The notes below the pieces were generated by a model. That model made no database searches and was not told where the DNA came from. It worked only from the letters and a program-made list of their open reading frames with translations. DNA of 64,000 nt, taken from NCBI GenBank assembly GCA_964631565.1, contig CAZVYJ010000009.1:1-64000 (forward strand). Direction: 5' to 3'. Positions 32,555 to 39,430 of the stretch are shown one piece after another; position 1 is the first letter of the stretch; the number at the start of each line of letters is the position of its first letter. Source of the DNA: CAZVYJ01 sp964631565 (lineage in GTDB: Bacteria; Planctomycetota; Phycisphaerae; SM23-33). Made by a program: the position numbers and the translations under genes.

Positions 32555-34063
32555 TCAGCTTATCCGCTCTCTGATGTACTGCAGAACCTTGTCAGCCGCG
32601 ACGCGGTCCTGCTTGAGCGAGTCGCGATCGCGGATAGTCACGGTCTGGTCTTCGCCGGTCTGTCCGTCGACGGTCACGCAGAACGGCGTGCCGGCTTCGT
32701 CCTGGCGGCGGTAGCGTCGGCCGACCGCGCCCTTCTCGTCGTAGAAGCTGGCAAGCCCGGCTGACTGCATTTCCCGATGAATCTTCAAGGCGACTTCCGG
32801 CATGCCGTCTTTCTTGACCAGCGGGAAGACGGCGACTTTGGTCGGGGCCAGCCGCGGGTGAAATTTCATCACAGTCCGCGTCTGCATGACGCCGTTCTCG
32901 TCGGGCGCTTCGTCTTCACAGTAGGCCTCGCAGAGGAACGCCAGCGTCGCGCGGTCGACGCCGCCGGACGGCTCGATGACGTAAGGAATGAAACGCTCCT
33001 TCGTCTCGTCATCGAAATATGTCATGTCGCGGCCGGAAGCGTTCTGATGGCTCTTCAGGTCGAAGTCGGTCCGGTTCGCCACGCCTTCAAGCTCGCTTAT
33101 GCCGAACGGGAACTGGTATTCGATATCCGCGCAGGCCCGGGCGTAGTGGGCTAGCTCGCTCTTTTCGTGATCGCGAAGCCGCAGCTTGCTGCTGGTCAGC
33201 CCGTGTTTTACATACCATTGATACCGCGCGTCGCGCCAGTACGTGTACCACTGGTCGGCCTCGTTGGGATGGCAGAAGAACTCGATTTCCATCTGCTCGA
33301 ACTCGCGGCTGCGGAAGGTGTAATTCCGAGGGTTAATCTCGTTGCGGAACGACTTGCCTATCTGGGCGATGCCGAATGGCATCTTCAGACGCGACGTGTC
33401 CAGCACGTTCTTGTAGTTGCAGAAAATGCCCTGCGCCGTTTCCGGGCGCAGGTAAGCGACGGCGGATGAATCTTCCATCGCGCCGACGAATGTTTTGAAC
33501 ATCATGTTGAACTTGCGGGCGTCGGTAAGCTCGCCGCCGCAAAGCGGGCATACGCCGTGCTGACCCTGCGGCAACTGGTCGCCGCGCGAGATTGTCCATT
33601 TCAGCGAGTCGGCCTTCTGTTCGAGCCTGCGGCGTGTCTTGCTGTTCGCCCTGGCGATGACGGCTTCCCTGGCCTTTTCCGGGTCGTCCGCCTCGACGCC
33701 GGCCGACAGAAGCACGTTCTCGCCGTCGGCGGCGATGACATTGAACACCTTGTCCGCGCGGAAGCGGGCCTTGCAGCCCTTGCAGTCGACCAGCGGGTCG
33801 TTGAAGTTCACGACGTGCCCGGAGGCCTCCCAGACCTTCGGGTTCATGATAATCGTGCAGTCCAGGCCCACCATGTCGTCGCGGCGGCGGACGATATCCT
33901 CCCACCATGCGGTCTTGACGTTGCGCTTAAGCTCCACGCCCAGCGGGCCGTAGTCCCAGAACCCGTTTATGCCGCCGTAAATCTCCGACGACTGAAAAAT
34001 GAACCCGCGCCGCTTGCACAGCGCCACCAGCTTGTCCATGAGATCGTTGCTGTTCTCTGCCAT
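32555..34063 (-). CDS. glyS: Glycyl-tRNA synthetase (single-chain alpha2 type)
   Basis: This class II aminoacyl-tRNA synthetase charges tRNA-Gly. The 502-residue protein belongs to the archaeal/eukaryotic-like single-subunit family. It starts LVALCKRRGFIFQSSEIYGGINGFWDYGPLGVELKRN and has YLRPETAQGIFCNYKN, motif 2 SFRNEINPRNYTFRSREFEQMEIEFF and motif 3-like ASGRDMTYFDDETKERFIPYVIEPSGGVDRATLAFL. A zinc-binding cysteine pair (CKGC) with CPLCGGE is present. The ATG at 34063 has AGGAAG 7 nt upstream; a GTG at 34069 overlaps that site and is unlikely. It is divergent from an amidohydrolase gene. Confidence 0.96.
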   Translation of the reverse strand: MAENSNDLMDKLVALCKRRGFIFQSSEIYGGINGFWDYGPLGVELKRNVKTAWWEDIVRRRDDMVGLDCTIIMNPKVWEASGHVVNFNDPLVDCKGCKARFRADKVFNVIAADGENVLLSAGVEADDPEKAREAVIARANSKTRRRLEQKADSLKWTISRGDQLPQGQHGVCPLCGGELTDARKFNMMFKTFVGAMEDSSAVAYLRPETAQGIFCNYKNVLDTSRLKMPFGIAQIGKSFRNEINPRNYTFRSREFEQMEIEFFCHPNEADQWYTYWRDARYQWYVKHGLTSSKLRLRDHEKSELAHYARACADIEYQFPFGISELEGVANRTDFDLKSHQNASGRDMTYFDDETKERFIPYVIEPSGGVDRATLAFLCEAYCEDEAPDENGVMQTRTVMKFHPRLAPTKVAVFPLVKKDGMPEVALKIHREMQSAGLASFYDEKGAVGRRYRRQDEAGTPFCVTVDGQTGEDQTVTIRDRDSLKQDRVAADKVLQYIRERIS

Positions 34064-34152
34064 TGTCACTTCCTGTAAAATTTTCCGGTTTTCCGCGAGC
34101 GGGCAACAAGAGGTACCATGATAGGCACCCGGTGTCCGTCAGACAAGGGGCC

Positions 34153-34172
34153 TACTCACTCTTAAGTGAGTA
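34153..34172. promoter_or_regulatory. Perfect palindrome between glyS and the amidohydrolase gene
   Basis: TACTCACT (34153-34160) and AGTGAGTA (34165-34172) flank the 4-bp centre CTTA. It lies in the 160-bp divergent region, 15 bp upstream of the -35 box of the amidohydrolase promoter, so it may be an operator. Confidence 0.5.
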
Positions 34173-34186
34173 TGCCCAATTAAGTG

Positions 34187-34215
34187 TTCATATCGTCCGA
34201 ACTGTCAGGTAAACT
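34187..34215 (+). promoter_or_regulatory. Predicted promoter of the amidohydrolase gene
   Basis: TTCATA (34187-34192), a 17-bp spacer and TAAACT (34210-34215) resemble a sigma70 promoter. The start codon at 34224 is only 8 nt after the -10 box and has no Shine-Dalgarno sequence, which predicts a leaderless or nearly leaderless mRNA. Confidence 0.5.
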
Positions 34216-34223
34216 CCACCCTT

Positions 34224-35027
34224 ATGAGCACGATAGACATTCACACGCACGCTTTTCCGGACAGGCTGGCGCCGCGGGCGATAGAATCGCTGCAGGACAA
34301 GGCGCCGTGGCAGGCCGTCGGCGACGGAACGCTAAGCGGGCTGCTGGACTCGATGGACGACGCGGATATCGACATGTCCGTAATCTGCATGATAGCCACC
34401 AAACCCGACCAGGTCAGCGACATATTCCGCTGGTGCAAAAAGGTGCGGTCGGAGCGCATCGAGCCGTTTCCGTCGGTGCATCCGGCCGTCAAGAAACCGG
34501 GCAAGTGGGTGGAGAAAATCGCCAAGGCCGGCTTCGTCGGCATAAAACTGCACCCGATGTACCAGGACTTCCTCGCCGACGATCCGAAAATGGATGAAAT
34601 ATACGCAGCCGCGTCGGACAACAACCTGACGGTGACGCTGCACTGCGGACGTGACATCGCTTTCGGCGATGACGACGACCGGGCCAGTCCCGCACGCGTC
34701 GCCGAGGTCGCCGGTCGGTTCTCGCATCTCAAACTGCTCTGCACGCACCTGGGGGGCTGGAACTCGTGGGACGACGTGGAAAAATACCTGCTCGGGAGCA
34801 GCGTCTGCCTGGAAACGTCGTTCGCGATACAGTTCCTCGGTAACGAACGTGCAGCCGGGATTATCCGTCGCCACGGCGCCGAAAAGGTGCTGTTCGGCAC
34901 GGACTGGCCGTGGCAGAATCAGCGTGACGAGATCGAACGCATCAACGCCCTGCCGCTGACGAACCAGCAGAAGCGGGACATCCTCCTGAAAAACGCCGCA
35001 TCGCTGCTTGGACTTTACGAACGGTAA
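34224..35027 (+). CDS. Amidohydrolase-2 family metal-dependent hydrolase
   Basis: The 267-residue cytoplasmic TIM-barrel protein belongs to the amidohydrolase_2 group, which includes decarboxylases and lactonases. Metal-ligand signatures are the HxH motif DIHTHAF (residues 5-11), K in GIKLHPMYQDF, H in TLHCGRD, H in CTHLGG and the catalytic D in LFGTDWPW. The reaction cannot be predicted from the sequence. The start codon closely follows a -10 box without a ribosome-binding site. It stands alone, convergent with the small membrane protein gene at 35079-35573. Confidence 0.88.
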   Translation: MSTIDIHTHAFPDRLAPRAIESLQDKAPWQAVGDGTLSGLLDSMDDADIDMSVICMIATKPDQVSDIFRWCKKVRSERIEPFPSVHPAVKKPGKWVEKIAKAGFVGIKLHPMYQDFLADDPKMDEIYAAASDNNLTVTLHCGRDIAFGDDDDRASPARVAEVAGRFSHLKLLCTHLGGWNSWDDVEKYLLGSSVCLETSFAIQFLGNERAAGIIRRHGAEKVLFGTDWPWQNQRDEIERINALPLTNQQKRDILLKNAASLLGLYER

Positions 35028-35078
35028 GGGCGGCTAAAATTCGACGCCGGTTTCAATTTCGTCCGCATGGATAATCCG

Positions 35079-35573
35079 CTACTGGCCGCCGCTTTTTATC
35101 CAGTAAAGGTTCAAAAGCAACGGCGCCGAACCTCCCTCCTCGACAACCGAAACGCCGGCCCGCATTTTTCGTGTCGAGCCGGTGTCGTCGACAACCATGC
35201 GGGTGATTTTTATCCGTGTTATCCGGTTGCGATTTATCTCCAGTTTCAGCCGGTTGAGTGCGGACTCCTTGTCGGTTATATATCCGCCGCCCGTAAACTC
35301 GTCATCGACGTACTTCTCGAACGCCGCGGTGCCGCCGTTTTCCACGTCGCTGACTATTTCGCGGAAGTTGGCGATTATCTGCTCGCGATCGGTGACGACT
35401 GCGCGTTCTATCGCGAAAACCACGCCGGCGAGCAGAATCGGCGCCGCAAGCAGCATCGCAATCCGTCGCGAACGGCGTTCATACCAGATGCCAGCCAGGG
35501 CCAGTTCCGCGACCGCCATGGCGACGTAGAGATATGCAGGGTCTTCGAACAAAACTCTCTTCAGCTCGTTCAT
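35079..35573 (-). CDS. Small membrane protein with NTF2-like C-terminal domain
   Basis: The 164-residue protein has two membrane segments (about 14-30, YLYVAMAVAELALAGIW, and 37-56, RRIAMLLAAPILLAGVVFAI). A soluble domain (about 60-160) with REQIIANFREIVSDVENGGTAAFEKYVDDEFTGGGY follows. Its pattern of helix, conserved phenylalanine and beta-strands resembles SnoaL/NTF2-like (DUF4440-type) folds. No catalytic residues can be assigned. The ATG at 35573 is preferred to the TTG at 35594. It is divergent from the MerR-like gene. Confidence 0.65.
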   Translation of the reverse strand: MNELKRVLFEDPAYLYVAMAVAELALAGIWYERRSRRIAMLLAAPILLAGVVFAIERAVVTDREQIIANFREIVSDVENGGTAAFEKYVDDEFTGGGYITDKESALNRLKLEINRNRITRIKITRMVVDDTGSTRKMRAGVSVVEEGGSAPLLLNLYWIKSGGQ

Positions 35574-35653
35574 GGGCGATATTTTAACTGTCAAAGTCCT
35601 GCTTTCTAAAGTTTTATGCCCGAAACTGGCGATAATTCTTTCGGAAGATGATC

Positions 35654-35902
35654 ATGACACCCGCTAAACCCGCAGATGCCGAACTGATGCGTATTTCCGC
35701 AGCGGCAAAAGCCGCTGGGGTAAGCACTCAGACAATCGAGTATTACATAATGCTGGGGCTGGTTTCGCCGCTGCGCCGCGGAGGAAAAAAGGGGCGTTTT
35801 TTCGACAAAAAGCTCGTCAAGCGAATTCGTCTCATTCGCCAGCTCAATGAATCCGGCTATACGCTTCGCGCTATCCGCGAAACCTACATGCACAGACGAT
35901 AG
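35654..35902 (+). CDS. MerR-like DNA-binding protein, HTH only
   Basis: The 82-residue protein consists of a MerR-type winged helix-turn-helix: LMRISAAAKAAGVSTQTIEYYIMLGLVSPLRRGGKKGRFFDKKLVKRIRLIRQLNESGYTLRAIRE. It lacks the long dimerisation helix and effector domain of full MerR regulators, so it may act as a minimal repressor or an excisionase-like factor. The ATG at 35654 has GGAAG 6 nt upstream and is preferred to the ATG at 35648. Its target is not evident. Confidence 0.82.
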   Translation: MTPAKPADAELMRISAAAKAAGVSTQTIEYYIMLGLVSPLRRGGKKGRFFDKKLVKRIRLIRQLNESGYTLRAIRETYMHRR

Positions 35903-35917
35903 CCGGCGGTTGAAAAC

Positions 35918-36031
35918 TCCAAAATCCCAAAACACAAATTCCAAACAAATTCCAACGTTCAAGCTCCAAACCTTTGCAACCCATGCGTCACGGAAAACAT
36001 TCGAGTTTGTTTTTTGTGATTTGGATTTTTA
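35918..36031. repeat. Imperfect AT-rich inverted repeat in an intergenic region
   Basis: AAAATCCCAAAACACAAATT (from 35920) is roughly complementary to the segment GTTTGTTTTTTGTGATTTGG (36005-36024) some 80 bp later. Words such as AAATTCCAAAC recur. The region is much more AT-rich than the flanking genes and contains no coding sequence. Confidence 0.55.
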
Positions 36032-36133
36032 TGGCGAGTCTGAGGCGCCGGCCTTGTGACGGATGCATTTGTCATATACAGCAGGTCGGCACTGCTTCCA
36101 TCACGGGCCGCCTTAGCGTAGAATAGCTTCGCC

Positions 36134-37801
36134 ATGGCAAAAAAGTTCGTCAAAATCTCTCTGGCTACCAAGTTCCGCCTGCTGCTAGGAACCGCCCTGC
36201 TGGTGGTCATAGCCGCCGCGCTCGTCGTGCCGTGGTATTTCGTGGAGTTGCTGGCCGAGCAGAGCCTGCAGCGAAGCGCCGACGAACTCACAAGGCTGCG
36301 GCTGAACGAATGGGTGGACAGGCATCCCGGAAACAAACAGGACGCGAAAGATAAAAGCGAAATCGCCGCATATTACAGCCGCGGCGCGTCAGCCTCCGAC
36401 GAGGACGCACAGAACCGCGACCGCGAAGGGCCCGCCGTTATCACGCTCACCAGCGACAACGAGCCCGACCGTCCGCTGGACGCCTCCGGACGAAACGCGC
36501 AGAAGGCGTTCCTGAAAAATCCTGACCAGAAGCTCGCCGTGATACGCGGCGAAACCGAACGCGGGCGAACCGTCTATTACTGCTACAGGGCCATGAGAAT
36601 GGACCCGACATGCATGGCCGCCAGCTGCCACGGGCCGGGCGCGTCGCTGGAAAACCAGCGACAATCGGGCCAGCTTGTCGGAATGATAAAAGTCACCATG
36701 CCGCCCAACGCGGGCGGCAGTTCGATCGTATGGTGGGCGAGGCTGGCGTTCCTCATAGGCGGCGGACTTGCGGCGCTGCTTGCGACGATATTCCTTGCCG
36801 TCATCACACAGCGGCTGATACTCCGCCCGGTGCGCAAGCTGAGGCAGATGTCGGAAAAAGTCGCCGAAGGCGACCTGACCGTCCGCAGCGACCTGCACAC
36901 TCGCGACGAGCTGCAGCTTCTCGGCGAACGTTTCAACGAAATGCTCGAGGCCATCAGCGACCAGCACAACAAGCTGCGTTCCGCCAACCGCGCCGCTGAT
37001 CTTAAGCTGAACGAGCTGGCCGAGGCAAACGTCACGCTGTTCCAGGCCAACAAGGTCAAGACGGAGTTCCTTACGAACGTCTCGCACGAACTGCGAACGC
37101 CGCTGAACAGCATTATCGGTTTCGCGGAACTGCTTAGCGAAAACGCCGACGAACGCGTCAGCCGGTACAGCCAGAATATAGCGACGGCCTCACGAAACCT
37201 GCTCAACATGATAAACGACCTGCTGGACCTCGCGAAGATCGAGGCCGGCCGGGCACAAGTCCGCATAGACAAGGTCTCGCTGACCGGCACCTGTCAGACG
37301 ATGATTTCGCTCATGCAGCCTCAGGCCGACAAAAAACAGATCGCCCTGAACATGGAACTCGACGAAGACCTGCCGCTGATAACGACCGACGGCGGTAAGC
37401 TTCAGCAGATTCTCTACAACCTGCTCGCCAACGCCATCAAGTTCACTCCGGTCGCCGGCCAGGTAACGCTGTCGGCCAAATGCAACGGCAGGCAGGCCGG
37501 GCAGGAAGGCCAGCCGCCGCGCGAAGTGTCCATTTCGGTCGCCGACACAGGCCCGGGCATAAGCGAAGCCGACCAGAAGCACGTGTTCGAGAAGTTCTAC
37601 CAGGCCGACGCCACGCTGACGAAAAAGACAACCGGCACGGGACTGGGACTTGCGATATCGAAGGAACTCTCCAACCTGCTCGGCGGCAGGCTGACATTCC
37701 GAAGCTCCCCCGGCAACGGAACGGTATTCACGCTGACTCTTCCAGTCAATGGCGCAGACGACAATCCCACCGGCCGGGGCGCGGCAGGCAGTCAGGTCTG
37801 A
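36134..37801 (+). CDS. Sensor histidine kinase with putative haem-c binding periplasmic domain
   Basis: The 555-residue kinase has TM1 (about 16-36), an extracytoplasmic domain (40-200), TM2 (about 202-226), HAMP (226-280), a coiled coil, HisKA with phospho-acceptor H318 (NVSHELRTPLNSIIGF), and a HATPase (N-box NLLANAIKF, G1 DTGPGIS, G2 TGTGLGLAI). The sensor resembles Tll0287/DUF3365-like domains, which bind haem c. It contains C160-x4-C165-H166 (CMAASCHG), a CX4CH variant of the CXXCH haem motif. The kinase may therefore sense redox state or a gas. No response regulator is adjacent. TAGAAT ends 9 nt before the ATG and no Shine-Dalgarno is seen. Confidence 0.9.
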   Translation: MAKKFVKISLATKFRLLLGTALLVVIAAALVVPWYFVELLAEQSLQRSADELTRLRLNEWVDRHPGNKQDAKDKSEIAAYYSRGASASDEDAQNRDREGPAVITLTSDNEPDRPLDASGRNAQKAFLKNPDQKLAVIRGETERGRTVYYCYRAMRMDPTCMAASCHGPGASLENQRQSGQLVGMIKVTMPPNAGGSSIVWWARLAFLIGGGLAALLATIFLAVITQRLILRPVRKLRQMSEKVAEGDLTVRSDLHTRDELQLLGERFNEMLEAISDQHNKLRSANRAADLKLNELAEANVTLFQANKVKTEFLTNVSHELRTPLNSIIGFAELLSENADERVSRYSQNIATASRNLLNMINDLLDLAKIEAGRAQVRIDKVSLTGTCQTMISLMQPQADKKQIALNMELDEDLPLITTDGGKLQQILYNLLANAIKFTPVAGQVTLSAKCNGRQAGQEGQPPREVSISVADTGPGISEADQKHVFEKFYQADATLTKKTTGTGLGLAISKELSNLLGGRLTFRSSPGNGTVFTLTLPVNGADDNPTGRGAAGSQV

Positions 37802-37809
37802 AAACCGCT

Positions 37810-38202
37810 TTAGTACCACACGCTCAGAATGATGTTAGGCTCAGGCGTCTTGCCAGACATCGTCCCGATGACGGTTGATGCGTGCTTGACCTCGACTTCT
37901 TCCGAGTCAAGCCACTCGTTGACCATGTGCTCCATGTGCTCCAGCGACGCAACCGCTATCTTCGAGTGGAACATCTTGAAGCGGGTGGCCCCCGTCCTGT
38001 TCACGTTGAGCGGCCTTTTGAACTCCGACTTCGCTTCGGTCCTGATGGCCGTCGCGCCGAACGCCCTGACCTCGCCCTGAACCGCGCCGTCTTCAACCAG
38101 GCTGATAGGCTCGGCAGCAGGCGGAATCGCAACGGCGTCGTCCCCGCCCTCCACCGAAATGGGCTTTTCGTCCGGGTCCGGCAAATCCAATGCTTCAGGC
38201 AT
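37810..38202 (-). CDS. Conserved-looking hypothetical protein
   Basis: The 130-residue protein has an acidic, proline-rich N-terminal half and a better-structured C-terminal half (FKMFHSKIAVASLEHMEHMVNEWLDSEEVEVKHASTVIGTMSGK...LSVWY). It has no signal peptide or membrane segment. I do not recognise the family. It is a real gene by context: AGGAG lies 8 nt before the ATG and a strong promoter lies at 38263-38290. It is convergent with the haem-sensor kinase gene, 8 bp away. Confidence 0.7.
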   Translation of the reverse strand: MPEALDLPDPDEKPISVEGGDDAVAIPPAAEPISLVEDGAVQGEVRAFGATAIRTEAKSEFKRPLNVNRTGATRFKMFHSKIAVASLEHMEHMVNEWLDSEEVEVKHASTVIGTMSGKTPEPNIILSVWY

Positions 38203-38262
38203 AATAAAACTCCTGCAAACGAACTGACAATTTCGATGCGGAAAGAAGTGCTTACGTTGGTT

Positions 38263-38290
38263 ATTATATGGCCACAGTGATGTCGGTCAA
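38263..38290 (-). promoter_or_regulatory. Predicted promoter of the 130-residue hypothetical gene
   Basis: On the minus strand TTGACC (38290-38285), a 16-bp spacer and TATAAT (38268-38263) form a near-consensus sigma70 promoter. The leader would be about 55 nt and includes an AGGAG ribosome-binding site. Confidence 0.7.
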
Positions 38291-38340
38291 GTAAACCCGG
38301 CAGCCAAAGGCAGCCACCTGCCAAGGAATCGCAGGCATCG

Positions 38341-39426
38341 ATGCGTAAAGAGAAGCTGATAATTTTCGGTCTGTTCGCAGTAATAATTCTGGGGGCGGTC
38401 ATTCTGCAGGTGAGTGACAGCGGCGGTTCCATCGCCGAAAAAAAGGCCCCGCCCCCGCTCAAACCGTCGACGGCGGGCGAGTTCCGCGGCATATGCCTGC
38501 AGATTCACGGCAACAGCTCGCCGTACGAAAAATATATCGACGAGATATCCCGGACCGGCGCAAATACGGTATCCATCGTAATTCACGCCTACCAGGAAAA
38601 CGGCGCCTCGACCAGCATATTCATCGAGGCCAGAAAAAACCTTCCGGACGAAAAACTCGTCGAACTTATAGCCCACGCGAAAAGCAGAGGCCTGCGCGTG
38701 GTCCTGATGCCCGTCGTGCTGCTGGAAAACCCGATTGGCGACGAGTGGCGGGGAAAAATAAACCCGACCAACTGGAACGACTGGTGGTCGGACTACAACG
38801 ATTTAATCATGCACTATGCCAGGCTTTCACAGCAGGCCGGCGTCGACGTGTTCCTGGTAGGCTCGGAACTGAACAGCACGCAGAAGAACGAGCTGCAGTG
38901 GCGGGCACTGATCAAGAAAGTCCGGGAAAATTTCCACGGCAAACTCTGCTACTCCGCAAACTGGGACTGCTACGACAAAATCCAATGGTGGGACGCGGTG
39001 GACATTGTCGGCATGACGGGCTACTACAATCTGACAAAAGGCGACGAACCCACGGTCGAACGGCTTATCGAGGGGTGGTCGGGCTTTAAGGAGAAAATCC
39101 TCGCCTTCCAGAAGCAGGTGAACCGACCCATCATGTTCACCGAAGCGGGCTGGCCGAATATGGCGAACTGCGGCGAAGAACCGTGGAACTACTGCCGCGA
39201 AAGCATAGCCGCCGACCCGCAGGCACAGGCGAACTGCTTCGAGGCGTTCTTCAGGACATGGTACGGCGAGCCGAGCGTGGCCGGCTACCTCGTTTGGGAA
39301 TGGCGGAATTCAGAATCACAGACGATCGGCCCGGAGGATAAATCGTACAGGCCGTGCGGCAAGCCCGCCATGGATGTAATCCGCAAATACTTCCAGCTTC
39401 CCGAGCCGGCCGCCCGGAGCGAGTAA
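38341..39426 (+). CDS. GH113-like glycosidase, membrane-anchored or exported
   Basis: The 361-residue protein begins with a signal anchor (about 6-24, LIIFGLFAVIILGAVILQV). A TIM-barrel like that of glycoside hydrolase family 113 beta-mannanases follows. Likely catalytic glutamates are in FLVGSELNS (acid/base, about residue 181) and MFTEAGW (nucleophile, about 265). Other matching stretches are TVSIVIHAYQENG, RVVLMPVVLL and WWDAVDIVGMTGYY. Beta-mannan is the usual family substrate, but the activity here is inference. It is 4 nt upstream of the 981-residue Ycf48-like gene and likely cotranscribed. Confidence 0.85.
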   Translation: MRKEKLIIFGLFAVIILGAVILQVSDSGGSIAEKKAPPPLKPSTAGEFRGICLQIHGNSSPYEKYIDEISRTGANTVSIVIHAYQENGASTSIFIEARKNLPDEKLVELIAHAKSRGLRVVLMPVVLLENPIGDEWRGKINPTNWNDWWSDYNDLIMHYARLSQQAGVDVFLVGSELNSTQKNELQWRALIKKVRENFHGKLCYSANWDCYDKIQWWDAVDIVGMTGYYNLTKGDEPTVERLIEGWSGFKEKILAFQKQVNRPIMFTEAGWPNMANCGEEPWNYCRESIAADPQAQANCFEAFFRTWYGEPSVAGYLVWEWRNSESQTIGPEDKSYRPCGKPAMDVIRKYFQLPEPAARSE

Positions 39427-39430
39427 TTCC

